This document shows, in pieces, positions 16,350 through 25,607 of a stretch of 64,000 nt of DNA (positions are counted from its first letter, which is position 1; the number at the start of each line of letters is the position of its first letter). Origin of the DNA: Oscillospiraceae bacterium (lineage in GTDB: Bacteria > Bacillota > Clostridia > Oscillospirales > Ruminococcaceae); assembly GCA_902363145.1 (NCBI GenBank), contig CABIZB010000001.1, positions 806,001 through 870,000 of the forward strand. The letters are read 5' to 3'. Below the pieces are notes generated by a model. The model was not told where the DNA came from and made no database searches. It was given only the letters and a program-made list of their open reading frames with translations. Made by a program: the position numbers and the translations under genes.

Positions 16350-17144
16350 TTATATCTTTTTCTTTCCCATCATAAAGATACCTGCGCCGAATGCCAGGAT
16401 CTCGGCAGGTGCAAGCCTTACTGCTATGTCAAGAAGCTTGACGGGCAGTGTGGGAAGTATCATAAGCTTATTTTCCCTCATTTTTTTCAAAGCATACACA
16501 GCGCACTTCCTGGGAGTTATTCCCTTGGAAATAATGTTTTCAATGCCTGCACGCTTATTGAACTCGGTCTGTACAGGTCCGGGGCAGAGGACTGAAACGT
16601 GAACATGGCTCTTTTTCCTGCGAAGCTCTTCATACACAGCCTGGGTCTGGCGGATAACATAGCTCTTGGAGGAATAATATGCACTCATATGAGGCCCTGG
16701 AAGCAGTCCTGCTGAAGAGCCTACATTCAGGATATATCCCCTGTCCTTCTTGACGAAATCCTTGGTATAGAGCTTGAAAAGTGTGTGCATCGCCTTGATA
16801 TTTACATCTATCATCTCCAGCTCCTTGCTGAGAGATGTTTCGGTAAAGTCACCGAAAACTCCGAAGCCTGCATTGTTTATAAGGATATCGGGGTCATACT
16901 TTTTAGTCTTTGCATAAAGGTCAATGCAGTTTTTGGTGCTGGTAAGGTCAGCGGGAATAACAGTGCATCTGTCCTTGCCTATCTCATCTCTCAGCTTGTT
17001 GAGGGCATCTTCATTCCTGCCTGAGAGGATAACAAAAGTCCCTCTTTTGCTGAGTATGCGTGCAAATTCCGCACCTATGCCTGAGCTTGCGCCTGTGATA
17101 ACCGCACAGTGCTTACGTCCTATTGCGAAGAAATCTTTTCTCAT
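16350..17144 (-). CDS. Short-chain dehydrogenase/reductase
   Basis: 264 residues. Cofactor motif ITGASSGIGAEFAR (~residues 14-27), NNAGFG after strand 4, catalytic Ser in GSSAG, and the SAYYSSKSY YxxxK motif define a classical SDR; LCPGPVQTEF follows. The start at 17144 is chosen because AAAGGA lies 9 nt upstream, within an in-frame ATG at 17162. The gene overlaps the 3' end of the transglutaminase gene by ~30 nt. Similar bacterial proteins are annotated as DltE/YqjQ-like; the substrate is unknown. Confidence 0.88.
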   Translation of the reverse strand: MRKDFFAIGRKHCAVITGASSGIGAEFARILSKRGTFVILSGRNEDALNKLRDEIGKDRCTVIPADLTSTKNCIDLYAKTKKYDPDILINNAGFGVFGDFTETSLSKELEMIDVNIKAMHTLFKLYTKDFVKKDRGYILNVGSSAGLLPGPHMSAYYSSKSYVIRQTQAVYEELRRKKSHVHVSVLCPGPVQTEFNKRAGIENIISKGITPRKCAVYALKKMRENKLMILPTLPVKLLDIAVRLAPAEILAFGAGIFMMGKKKI

Positions 17145-19395
17145 GGAGCATCTTCCTTTCATTTTTCTTGTATTCCTTTACTGCCGCAAAAGCTTCGCCG
17201 TATGCCGCAGTTACAGTCTGTTTGTCGCTGTCATCTGCCTGAGAGCCGCCGTAGGAGCATTTTTCAAGTATGAACACAGCCTTGCTGATGTCGCAGCCTG
17301 TGAGCTTTTCAAGTGCCTCCGCAAATTCATATGGTGTAAGTGACTCATGCTCGGGGATAAGCTTTGCGCATATCCTGCCGCTGAGCCGCTTATATACCAT
17401 AACAGCACTGTCCCCTGCCGATGCCTTTTCCAGCCTGCCCATAAACAGCTTTTCGGATATGGCGGGAGCGCAGATAATCACTATCAGAGCAATTATAAAC
17501 ACAATGGCAGCTATCACGCAAAGTACGAAAACAAGGTTATAATCCACCTTGAAGTTTACGCCGCCCTGCGCAGTATCGCTCTCCAATTCGTTATAGCCTG
17601 AGGGCACGGTAGGCTCAAACACCGCCCAGCCCATGTTCTGGATATACACCTCGGGATATGCGTGTGAACAGCTGTCGCTTATGGCAAAAACGCTGTCACG
17701 GGAGGTAACATCGGGCGAATAGCCCTCCGCATACCTGGCTGTAAGTCCCACAGAACGTGCCATCAGCACAAATGCCGCCGCATAGTCCGAACAGCTTCCA
17801 CGCTTGCTGTCAAAGAGGAAATACTCAACGCTTGGATCGGGCGCCACATAGTTCAGGTCATAGGCATAGTTATTCTGAATGAAATAATTCTGCAAAGCAG
17901 ATGCTTTTTCCCAGTCATATGTCAGTCCTGCGGTTATCTGCTGAGCAAGCTCACGCACTCTGTCGGGTATAAGCAGGTCATTTTCCCGGTAGATAGACTT
18001 ATAGTCCATTGCGTCATTATATACCTGCAAAAATGCTTCCGCAGTGTCAGCCAGATCGTCACGGTTCTGCATAAGCACGGTGTAAAGCTCGTTCAGCATC
18101 TCGCCGCACTTTTCATCATCAATATCCGCACCGCCCAGAGCAAACCATCTGTATCGGGTGTAATATTCATCGTAAAATGTAACGGTATATGGCATACCCG
18201 CCGCATGGGGCTGCTCACGGTTCCTGAAAACACCGCTTCTTGTTACATATATCTGCTCGGACTGCCCCACGGGAGTTACTGAAACTGCTCTTACAGGAGC
18301 AATATAATATACAGCACCGAAATTTTCAGGCTGAATAGTGACTGAAATATAGTCGTCCGTTATCTGCTCATAGTCGGACAGCCCTGACATACCGTACTTT
18401 GCCGAAAATCCGCTTTCGTAGCCGTCAGCCGCCTTTATGGCTTTCTGAAGCTGAGCAAGGGAAAGCTTTCCCGCCTGAGCCGTCCACTCATAATCAGTAT
18501 AATACGGCTCGGAATAACTATCGTCCGCATACCAGCGGTCATTCTCAAAATCATAGTAATCAAAGGTCTGGCGCTTGAAATATGGGTCCTGAGGGCCGTA
18601 AACCGTGTACATACGTCGGTTGGAGAAGCCTCTGAACGAATCTGCGCCGCCAGAAAACTCGCTGAAATAGGTATAATCGGAAAAGAGCCTGTTATTGTTG
18701 GAGGTATCCATGAACAGCTCTTCAAATCTGTCATAATACCGTGCATTTTCTTCCTTGGGTATGGCTGCGGAGATTATCAGCAGCACAAAGGTAAATACCG
18801 CCGCCGACATCATCGATGCACCCTTGCCCACCACCATTCTGCCGTTTTCACGCTTCTGCCGCACGCTGCTCATCAGTATCGCCACATTAAGCAGGGCAAT
18901 GAGGGCAACATACACGTTGTCGATATCGGAAAGTACCTTTACATAGACCGCACAAGGTATCAGGCTGATAAGCGTGAGGAATGACATTCGGTAAAGTATC
19001 ATGGAAAAATAGTAAACCGTCACCGCAAAGAAGGGCACGAAGCTTACCATCAGCGCCAGAAGATAGCTTGTCTTTGTCTGCACCTTGTCGGCACCTGTCA
19101 GGAACCACTGCTGGAAGGTCTGACCGTAGTCATTGCCTGCAATCAGCACCATAAACCAGTACAGTGCAAACATCAGCACCACTACAAATATCGCTCCGCC
19201 GATGAAATGGTGCTTGTCGATGAACCGACAGAACAGGAACATCACCGCAGTGACAAGTATTATACCCAGCGTCCATACGGAAAACAGATTTATGCTGTAA
19301 ACCGAATAAAGCGCAGAGCTAAGCACCACCGAAAGAATCAGAGGAAGAACAGCGGTCAGGCTGTTCTGAAAGAAATCTGATCTTTTCTTATCCAT
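17113..19395 (-). CDS. Membrane-anchored transglutaminase-like domain protein
   Basis: 760 residues. About six hydrophobic segments in residues 1-210, an extracellular region, then a transglutaminase core domain: GSCSDYAAAFVLMARSVG carries the nucleophilic Cys (~residue 540), SHAYPEVYI the His and VFEPT the Asp-equivalent region; a late membrane segment (~650-675) precedes a cytoplasmic tail with a DUF4129-like helix. This DUF3488/TgpA-like layout is known next to MoxR and DUF58 genes, as here. Whether it cross-links, cleaves or only binds peptides is unknown. It overlaps the DUF58 gene by 8 nt and is surely in one operon with it. Confidence 0.9.
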   Translation of the reverse strand: MDKKRSDFFQNSLTAVLPLILSVVLSSALYSVYSINLFSVWTLGIILVTAVMFLFCRFIDKHHFIGGAIFVVVLMFALYWFMVLIAGNDYGQTFQQWFLTGADKVQTKTSYLLALMVSFVPFFAVTVYYFSMILYRMSFLTLISLIPCAVYVKVLSDIDNVYVALIALLNVAILMSSVRQKRENGRMVVGKGASMMSAAVFTFVLLIISAAIPKEENARYYDRFEELFMDTSNNNRLFSDYTYFSEFSGGADSFRGFSNRRMYTVYGPQDPYFKRQTFDYYDFENDRWYADDSYSEPYYTDYEWTAQAGKLSLAQLQKAIKAADGYESGFSAKYGMSGLSDYEQITDDYISVTIQPENFGAVYYIAPVRAVSVTPVGQSEQIYVTRSGVFRNREQPHAAGMPYTVTFYDEYYTRYRWFALGGADIDDEKCGEMLNELYTVLMQNRDDLADTAEAFLQVYNDAMDYKSIYRENDLLIPDRVRELAQQITAGLTYDWEKASALQNYFIQNNYAYDLNYVAPDPSVEYFLFDSKRGSCSDYAAAFVLMARSVGLTARYAEGYSPDVTSRDSVFAISDSCSHAYPEVYIQNMGWAVFEPTVPSGYNELESDTAQGGVNFKVDYNLVFVLCVIAAIVFIIALIVIICAPAISEKLFMGRLEKASAGDSAVMVYKRLSGRICAKLIPEHESLTPYEFAEALEKLTGCDISKAVFILEKCSYGGSQADDSDKQTVTAAYGEAFAAVKEYKKNERKMLHEKRFLRNRT

Positions 19396-20626
19396 TCACA
19401 GCCGCCTCCTTTCCTTTGACTGTAACATCGGGAGCCACAGCTGCGGCAGACATAACGATGGTCAGTCCGCCCTTGCCGTCGGAAGTTCCGCTGAGGTCTG
19501 TGGTGTCAGAAAGTGCCTTGTCAAGGTACGGCGTGCAGAGTATAGCCACCGAGCAGGACTTCTGCGCAAGCTCGTCATATGGAAAGCGTGACTTTCCGTA
19601 TGCGCTTTCAAATTTATAGGAAGCAAGCTCAGTTCTGAGCATGGAAAGGTCATTGTCATCATTGGCAGGATATGATATCCAGCCGTCAGTTGTCATCATC
19701 ACAAAGCTTACTGCACAGCCGCTTTCCATAAGGGTGCGGACTGTTCCGAGAGAGGTCTCCACCGCCGACTGTGCTATCATAGGAACAACGTCCTCAGCGG
19801 TACAGCCTGCAAACATCTCCTCGCCAAGGAATGCAGGCGGGAATATTTTGTCCGAAACGAATGTGCTGTCAAGCACCACCGATATAGCGGAGCAGGCAGT
19901 CTCATCATCAAGACGGACAAGCAATTTGCCCATTTTGGCAGACTGCTTCCAGTTCACTCTTTTAAGAGGGTCGCCGGGAACATACTCTCTGTTCTCAAAG
20001 CCCGGAAAGCCGCCAAAAGTGTTCATGGAAGCTTCCGTAGTTTCCTCGCTGTCATCGGCAAGCATAGAAGCTATAAGTGCGCTCTTTATCACGTTATCAT
20101 CTGCCTGAACATCGGCAATATCAGGGATAACCGGCACTGATACAGCCAGCTTTGACATATCCGCATTTTTTAGCGGAAAGCTGAACAGTCCGAAAAAATC
20201 TGTGACCCATATCTTCTTTACTCCGATATCCGCAGGGCCGCATATCCTTGCTGTAAAATCAAAGGAAACGCTTTCGGCAGAATAGGGCAATACGGATACG
20301 GAACAGCCCTTTTTGCCGCAAACCGCACGGGGTGAATCGGACGCATCTATCATCACAGGCGGAGAGGGCAGGAAAAAGTCATTTATGACCCTTATCTCGA
20401 ACTGACAGCTCTCCCCTTTGCACAGTGCATGGAAATTATTCTCACACTCTATGCTGAGCCTTGTCATGCAAAGCTTTGTAAGCAGCACCGATATAATTGG
20501 GGCGCAGATGAACGCAATAGTTATGAACCAGCCCACACGTCCGCTCATATACAGTGCAAACACTACTGCCAGCGCCACTGCAGCGGCGTAATTTATAATA
20601 CCGTTAAGTAAAACCTTTATTTTCAT
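19388..20626 (-). CDS. DUF58 family protein
   Basis: 412 residues, two membrane segments at the N-terminus (~15-30, 33-50), then a large cytoplasmic or exposed part. The DUF58 signature FENREYVPGDPLKRVNWKQS with the following KLLVR is at about residues 215-240, followed by a vWA-like domain. DUF58 proteins pair with MoxR AAA ATPases and transglutaminase-like membrane proteins, exactly the arrangement here (2 nt from moxR, 8-nt overlap with the transglutaminase gene). Confidence 0.9.
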   Translation of the reverse strand: MKIKVLLNGIINYAAAVALAVVFALYMSGRVGWFITIAFICAPIISVLLTKLCMTRLSIECENNFHALCKGESCQFEIRVINDFFLPSPPVMIDASDSPRAVCGKKGCSVSVLPYSAESVSFDFTARICGPADIGVKKIWVTDFFGLFSFPLKNADMSKLAVSVPVIPDIADVQADDNVIKSALIASMLADDSEETTEASMNTFGGFPGFENREYVPGDPLKRVNWKQSAKMGKLLVRLDDETACSAISVVLDSTFVSDKIFPPAFLGEEMFAGCTAEDVVPMIAQSAVETSLGTVRTLMESGCAVSFVMMTTDGWISYPANDDNDLSMLRTELASYKFESAYGKSRFPYDELAQKSCSVAILCTPYLDKALSDTTDLSGTSDGKGGLTIVMSAAAVAPDVTVKGKEAAVNG

Positions 20627-20627
20627 A

Positions 20628-21578
20628 TTATTCCACAGGTACGTTTACAGTCTCGAGTATCTTGGCAACTGCTCCCTCGGAGCTTCCGCAGGCAGCCTTT
20701 CCCTTAGGAGTAAGGATTATTCTGTGAGCAAGGATATAAGGCGCAAGGAACTTTATATCATCGGGGATAACATACGCTCTGCCCGATATCATGGCATATG
20801 CCTTTGCGGTCTTATACAAAGCAATGCTTCCTCTGGGGCTGACACCCAGACTGATGTAATCGGCATTTCTGGTGGCATTTACTATATCAATGATGTACTG
20901 CTTGATATTCTCACTGCATCTGATAAGCTTCACCTTATCGCACAATGCGCAGATATCATCGCAGGAAATAACGGGAGTAAGCTCGGAAGATGATATGCTG
21001 TTCTCATTCCTGTCAAGTATCTCCAACTCTTCCTTTGGGCTGGGATACCCCATGCTTATGCGCATGAGAAATCTGTCCATCTGAGCTTCGGGAAGATGAT
21101 AGGTTCCGTAGGTCTCGACAGGGTTCTGTGTAGCAAGCACCATAAAGGGCTTTGGAAGCGGATATGTGTTTCCGTCAATGCTGACCTGACCCTCCTCCAT
21201 TATTTCAAGGAGCGCCGACTGAGACTTGGGCGATGCACGGTTTATCTCGTCTGCCAGCAGGAAGTTGCAGAATGCGGCACCCTTTCTGAACTCGCTTTCA
21301 TGAGTTACGGTGTTTATCATAGTAAAGCCTGTGATATCTGAGGGCATTACATCAGGTGTCAGCTGTATTCTTCCGAAAGCACCGCCGCAGGAACGTGCAA
21401 TGGCTGAAACCAGACGGGTCTTTCCCACTCCGGGAACGTCCTCTATAAGAATATGTCCGCCTGTGAGCATTGCGGCAATAACAAGCTCTATGGACTTTCT
21501 TTTGCCGACTATTACCTTTTCAACGCTCTCGATAAGCGCATTTATCTTGTCATTTCTTTCTGCGGGTCTGTCAGTCAT
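20628..21578 (-). CDS. MoxR-family AAA+ ATPase
   Basis: 316 residues. Walker A in EDVPGVGKTRLVSA, Walker B in LLADEINRASPKSQSALLEIMEEGQ, and sensor-1 LATQNPVETYGTY-type block, then the MoxR C-terminal helical lid (YISLGVSPRGSIAL). MoxR proteins act as chaperone-like ATPases for assembly of vWA proteins. AAAGGA nine nt before the ATG at 21578 decides that start over two upstream in-frame starts. First gene of the moxR-DUF58-transglutaminase-SDR-trxB run. Confidence 0.93.
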   Translation of the reverse strand: MTDRPAERNDKINALIESVEKVIVGKRKSIELVIAAMLTGGHILIEDVPGVGKTRLVSAIARSCGGAFGRIQLTPDVMPSDITGFTMINTVTHESEFRKGAAFCNFLLADEINRASPKSQSALLEIMEEGQVSIDGNTYPLPKPFMVLATQNPVETYGTYHLPEAQMDRFLMRISMGYPSPKEELEILDRNENSISSSELTPVISCDDICALCDKVKLIRCSENIKQYIIDIVNATRNADYISLGVSPRGSIALYKTAKAYAMISGRAYVIPDDIKFLAPYILAHRIILTPKGKAACGSSEGAVAKILETVNVPVE

Positions 21579-21610
21579 TTTCATACTTCCTTTCACAGCT
21601 TACTATAAGT

Positions 21611-21634
21611 ACAGCAGCCCGTCTGAGCTGCTGT
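21611..21634. other. Stem-loop between LRR gene and moxR
   Basis: ACAGCAGC and GCTGCTGT form a perfect 8-bp stem with an 8-nt loop. There is no good U-tract on the minus strand, so termination before moxR is likely weak and moxR may be co-transcribed with the LRR gene. Confidence 0.45.
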
Positions 21635-21690
21635 TTATTTTGATTATTGACGGAATATTCGGATAATAACCGACTACCCGTAAATAACAG

Positions 21691-22863
21691 TTATTTTTTC
21701 TTCTTGTTGTTTACGATAAGCAGAGTGATAGTAACCGCAAGCGCTGCGCAGAGAACTGCTATAACGATAACTGACACAGTGCTGAAGCCCTGGGAAGACT
21801 GTGCAGCTGCGGGAGCTGCTTCGGAAACCGCTGAATCGCTTTCAGTTTCAGACGCTGTATCACTTTCAGCATTGGTCTCTGCCGATGTATCTGATAAAGT
21901 CTCTTCGGAAGATGCTTCTGTTTCATCTGCAGCTTCCTCGGTCTGAGCCTCAGTCTCGTAAACAGGGTCAGCGTCGGCAGACTTGGGAGCAATATACTTG
22001 CTGTCCTCGCTGAGATCATATGCAACAGTCACAAAATTGCTTGAAAGAGCGTCAAAGCCCTCTCCGCCGTCATAGGTATGGATAGTTACTTTAAGATTCT
22101 GGAAGGCGCTTTCATTGGCAGTGAAAGCGGTCTTGCCATAGTAATAGATATCCGCAAGGCTGTGGCAGTCGGAAAATGCTCCGTCGCCGATATGTGTGAC
22201 CTGAGGGCCAAGATGAAGCTCAGTAAAGCTGCATTTTGAGAAGCAGTAGTCGGGTATCTCGGTAACAGCCTCGGGAACGGCAAATCCGGAAAGAGCCTTG
22301 CAGTCAGAAAAAGCGCCTGTGCCGATGGTCTCGACCTCGGCAGGGATAACAAAGTTCTCCACCTTTTCGCAGCCTTCAAAAGCATAATCGCCTATATTTC
22401 TGAGAGTTGAGGGAATGGATATCTTGAGCAGAACTCTGTTGCCTGAAAATGCCCTTGCTCCGATAGTAACGGTATTCTTGGGCAGACTTATGTACTGGAG
22501 CTGGTTTCTGGACTGGAGAGCATTCTCGGGGATAACGCCGTCCTCCGTCTCACAGCCAGCAAGCTCGATTATCTCGGTATTGGGATATCCGCAGAGAGCG
22601 CCGTAATCGGCAGAGTTAAGAGTTCCGCCCGAAACGGATATCTTCTTTATGAGGTTAAGGTCAGTGCCGTCCTTTGCTTTTTCAATGGCAGCGGAAAGAG
22701 CACCTGTATCAAATTCCGTAACGGTAACAGCGGTGTTATCTTCCTCGGCAGCAACGTCCATAGTCAGCGGAAGTATAACAAAGCTAAGTATCATAACGAT
22801 CGCCATAATGAACATTATAACACGTATAACATTTTTCTTGGTATCCTGCTTTATCTTTCTCAT
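21691..22863 (-). CDS. BspA-type leucine-rich repeat surface protein
   Basis: 390 residues. Hydrophobic signal/anchor at ~13-38. Residues ~90-255 contain LRR_5/BspA repeats of the form LxxIxIPxTLxxIGxxAFxxCxx (for example TIGARAFSGNR, NIGDYAFEGCE, TIGTGAFSDCK, HIGDGAFSDCH). Then a Glu/Ser/Thr/Ala-rich linker (~295-350), a C-terminal membrane helix (~358-383) and a KKKK stop-transfer tail. It is therefore probably anchored with the repeats outside the membrane. Such repeats mediate protein or surface binding; a role with the MoxR-transglutaminase operon next door is inference. Confidence 0.85.
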   Translation of the reverse strand: MRKIKQDTKKNVIRVIMFIMAIVMILSFVILPLTMDVAAEEDNTAVTVTEFDTGALSAAIEKAKDGTDLNLIKKISVSGGTLNSADYGALCGYPNTEIIELAGCETEDGVIPENALQSRNQLQYISLPKNTVTIGARAFSGNRVLLKISIPSTLRNIGDYAFEGCEKVENFVIPAEVETIGTGAFSDCKALSGFAVPEAVTEIPDYCFSKCSFTELHLGPQVTHIGDGAFSDCHSLADIYYYGKTAFTANESAFQNLKVTIHTYDGGEGFDALSSNFVTVAYDLSEDSKYIAPKSADADPVYETEAQTEEAADETEASSEETLSDTSAETNAESDTASETESDSAVSEAAPAAAQSSQGFSTVSVIVIAVLCAALAVTITLLIVNNKKKK

Positions 22864-22884
22864 AATAAAATTGTCCTTTCTGTG

Positions 22885-23712
22885 TTATGCGTCTATTTCC
22901 GAAAAATGACCTGCAATGTCTATCCCTGTGGAGCTGAAATGGAAAATGTCCGTAGTAAGCGGGTGAGAAGCCCAGCGGTACTCGCTGACTATCGCCGTTC
23001 CCAGCCGTTCAAGCACGTCGTTTGTGACCTCCGACAGCACCAGAAGCGTATTTTTTGAGGGAGCTGCCGCCAGAAAACGTGAGCCTATCTTGGACGAGAT
23101 GAATTCTCTGAAATCGGAGCACATCATCAGAGCAACCGTAAAATCATTGCCCTCTGCCTTAAAATCAAGGCAGTTTATGTCAATGCCGCAGCTTATCTTT
23201 TTTTCGGTGTATTCCGCCTTGGCAAGCATTCGGCACATATTCCTGTCGGCAACGGAGAAAAGCACTTCCTTGGGAACGTCCCACTTTTTCATATAGCTTT
23301 CGTCCAGTATTCTTGCACTTACATTGTCGCCAGTGTAGCATATGACACGCCTGAGATTGCCCATAAAATTGTCATACACCATTCCCTTGCCTATCTCTTC
23401 ACGGCGCATAACGGTATATCTTAAAAATTCCTGACCGTTTGTAAAGGAAATAAGCCGTTCAAGTATGTAAAACTCCCGCTTTATTCGCTCCATAAGCGTG
23501 TCGCAGGCGGCAAGATTCTTGTTTTTTATGTAATCGTACTTTTCCAAGGAAATGTCGAACCCCAGAGAATTTTTTCCGTCATTTATGATATAATAATCGC
23601 TTGAACCACGTTTTTCAATGATATATTTATTCTTTTTTATAAGATTTCTGAAAAGCCGATTGAATTTTTCATCGCTTTTAGAATCAATAAGCAGCTCGCT
23701 CAGATCGTCCAT
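22885..23712 (-). CDS. Protein of unknown function, possibly DUF1444-like
   Basis: 275 residues, no signal peptide or membrane segment, fairly charged. I cannot assign a family with confidence; the mixed alpha/beta pattern with VADRNMCRMLAKAEY and a C-terminal strand-rich half slightly resembles DUF1444 proteins. The start is uncertain: an in-frame ATG at 23763 directly abuts the -10 box and so cannot be the start of the transcript's coding region, leaving ATG at 23748 or 23712; GGAAGGGAG lies 15 nt upstream of 23712. It has its own promoter. Confidence 0.65.
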   Translation of the reverse strand: MDDLSELLIDSKSDEKFNRLFRNLIKKNKYIIEKRGSSDYYIINDGKNSLGFDISLEKYDYIKNKNLAACDTLMERIKREFYILERLISFTNGQEFLRYTVMRREEIGKGMVYDNFMGNLRRVICYTGDNVSARILDESYMKKWDVPKEVLFSVADRNMCRMLAKAEYTEKKISCGIDINCLDFKAEGNDFTVALMMCSDFREFISSKIGSRFLAAAPSKNTLLVLSEVTNDVLERLGTAIVSEYRWASHPLTTDIFHFSSTGIDIAGHFSEIDA

Positions 23713-23763
23713 ATGTATAATCGGTTGCTCCCTTCCGTATTTCCGCATCGGGCAGATAAACAT

Positions 23764-23792
23764 ATTATATCATATTTTTTCTTAGATGTACA
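23764..23792 (-). promoter_or_regulatory. Promoter upstream of the 275-residue unknown gene
   Basis: Minus strand TGTACA (23787-23792) and perfect TATAAT (23764-23769), spacing 17 bp. Its position decides against the longest reading frame of the gene. Confidence 0.6.
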
Positions 23793-23824
23793 TACCTTTT
23801 TTAATATTATCACAAAATTATCAT

Positions 23825-23861
23825 TAAAAAAGCGGCCCGAAGAATTATCCTCGGACCGCTT
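23825..23861 (-). terminator. Terminator of the xylA-xylB unit
   Basis: AAGCGGTCCGA/TCGGGCCGCTT stem with a 10-nt loop and TTTTTT tail on the minus strand, right after the xylB stop. Confidence 0.8.
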
Positions 23862-23874
23862 GTGATGCGTTTGA

Positions 23875-25398
23875 TTATAATTTAGCAAGAGCAGCCATTT
23901 TGTCCTTTACAGCAGGATATATCTCGGTGTAAAGTCTGTAGAACTTTTCATACTGAGGAACATGGTCTGCCACAGGCTCCTGAACCTTGTCAACACCGCA
24001 GATCACCTCGCAAGCCTCGGGAACGGATGCGTAAATGCCTGCCGCTACCATGGCAAGGATAGCAACGCCCAGTGCAGGGCCTTCCTTAGATGCAGATGTC
24101 TTTACGGGGCAAGCGTAAAGGTCAGCAAGCATCTGTCTCCACAGAGGTGAGCTTCCGCCGCCTCCGCACGCCATCATATCGGAAACGTTGATATTCATTT
24201 CACGGCATATCTCCATGCAGTCACGGAGAGAATATGCAACACCCTCCATAACGGCTCTGAGCATATCCTTTTTGGTGTGCATTGCGGAAAGTCCGAAGAA
24301 CATTCCTCTTGCATCGGGGTCAAGGTGAGGGGTTCTCTCGCCCATAAGGTAAGGGAGATAAAGCAGTCTGTTTGCACCGATGGGAACAGTGTCAGCTTCC
24401 TTGTCCATGAGGTAGTATTCGTCAACGCCCATGTACTTTGCGGTTTCCTTTTCAGCATTGCAGAAGTTGTCTCTGAACCATTTCAGAGAAAGTCCTGCGC
24501 CCTGAGTTACGCCCATGATGTGCCATGCACCTGGAACTGCTGCACAGCAGGTGTGAACTCTGCCCTTGGGGTCGATGGAGACCTTTGATGTATGAGCAAA
24601 AACAACTCCGCTTGTGCCGATAGTTGTGAACGCTCTGCCGTCGGTAACAACGCCTGTTCCAACAGCCGCAGCAGCATTGTCTCCTGCGCCGCCTGCAACA
24701 ATAGTTCCTGCCTTGAGACCTGTAAGCTCGGCAGCTTTTTCGGTTATCTTTCCTGTTACCTCGCAGGACTCATATACCTTTGCCAGCATGGACATATCAA
24801 TACCCAGCTTGTCGCAGATCTCCTTGCTCCAGCAGCGGTGCGGAACATCAAGAAGCTGCATTCCCGATGCGTCGGAGACCTCGGTAGCATACTCGCCTGT
24901 AAGCATAAACCTTATGTAATCCTTGGGGAGAAGGATATGGCGGCACTTTGCATAGTTCTCAGGCTCATTGTTCTTTACCCAGAGGATCTTTGCGGCAGTC
25001 CAGCCTGTAAGAGCAGGATTGGCAGTTATCTCAATGAGCTTTTCTCTGCCAACCTTTTCGTTCATTTCCTCAACTTCAGCGGCAGTTCTCTGGTCGCACC
25101 AGATAATGGACTTTCTGATGACCTCGTTGTTTTCGTCCAGCATTACAAGGCCGTGCATCTGTCCCGAAAGACCAACGCCCACAATGTCGTCCTTTGAAAC
25201 GCCGCTCTTTGCGATAACACCCTTTATGGTATTTACAGCCGCATTGTACCAGTCAGCAGGATCCTGCTCCGCATAGCCGTTCTTGGGCTGATACATGGGA
25301 TATTCTATTGTCATTGAAGCGATAACAGTGCCCTTTTCATCAAAAAGAACAGTCTTTGTTCCGCTTGTGCCAAGGTCAACTCCTATTACATATCTCAT
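23875..25398 (-). CDS. xylB: Xylulokinase
   Basis: FGGY-family sugar kinase that phosphorylates D-xylulose for entry to the pentose phosphate pathway. 507 residues. N-terminal phosphate motif GVDLGTSGTKTVLF, LSGQMHGLVML, IIWCDQRT, TIGTSGVVFAH, GGGGSSPLWRQMLADL and ALGVAILAMV are typical of XylB. The start is ATG at 25398: the ribosome site AAAGGA is 9 nt upstream, whereas the in-frame ATG at 25407 abuts it. Its start lies inside the 3' end of the 66-residue membrane protein gene, so it is coupled to that gene and to xylA further upstream. Confidence 0.95.
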   Translation of the reverse strand: MRYVIGVDLGTSGTKTVLFDEKGTVIASMTIEYPMYQPKNGYAEQDPADWYNAAVNTIKGVIAKSGVSKDDIVGVGLSGQMHGLVMLDENNEVIRKSIIWCDQRTAAEVEEMNEKVGREKLIEITANPALTGWTAAKILWVKNNEPENYAKCRHILLPKDYIRFMLTGEYATEVSDASGMQLLDVPHRCWSKEICDKLGIDMSMLAKVYESCEVTGKITEKAAELTGLKAGTIVAGGAGDNAAAAVGTGVVTDGRAFTTIGTSGVVFAHTSKVSIDPKGRVHTCCAAVPGAWHIMGVTQGAGLSLKWFRDNFCNAEKETAKYMGVDEYYLMDKEADTVPIGANRLLYLPYLMGERTPHLDPDARGMFFGLSAMHTKKDMLRAVMEGVAYSLRDCMEICREMNINVSDMMACGGGGSSPLWRQMLADLYACPVKTSASKEGPALGVAILAMVAAGIYASVPEACEVICGVDKVQEPVADHVPQYEKFYRLYTEIYPAVKDKMAALAKL

Positions 25399-25403
25399 TT
25401 TTT

Positions 25404-25604
25404 TCATTCCTTTCGATTATTGTGCTCGTCGGACTTTTTTACGATAAACAGCAGAAAATTCTCCCACAGTGCAGGCAAAATGAGCCTTAACAGGAACAGC
25501 GCCGCCATGACTATAAGAACAGCAGCCGCTATCTTTCCTGCATTGGGGATAATATATTCACTGAAAAATCCAACAATTATGTCAATGATTTTGCCGATAT
25601 CCAT
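25404..25604 (-). CDS. Small membrane protein between methyltransferase and xylB
   Basis: 66 residues with one or two hydrophobic segments (~5-20 and ~24-46) and a charged C-terminus. It begins 4 nt after the TAA that ends the interrupted methyltransferase frame, and its end overlaps the xylB ribosome site, so it is probably translated as part of the xyl transcript. No family recognised. Confidence 0.65.
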   Translation of the reverse strand: MDIGKIIDIIVGFFSEYIIPNAGKIAAAVLIVMAALFLLRLILPALWENFLLFIVKKSDEHNNRKE

Positions 25605-25607
25605 TCA

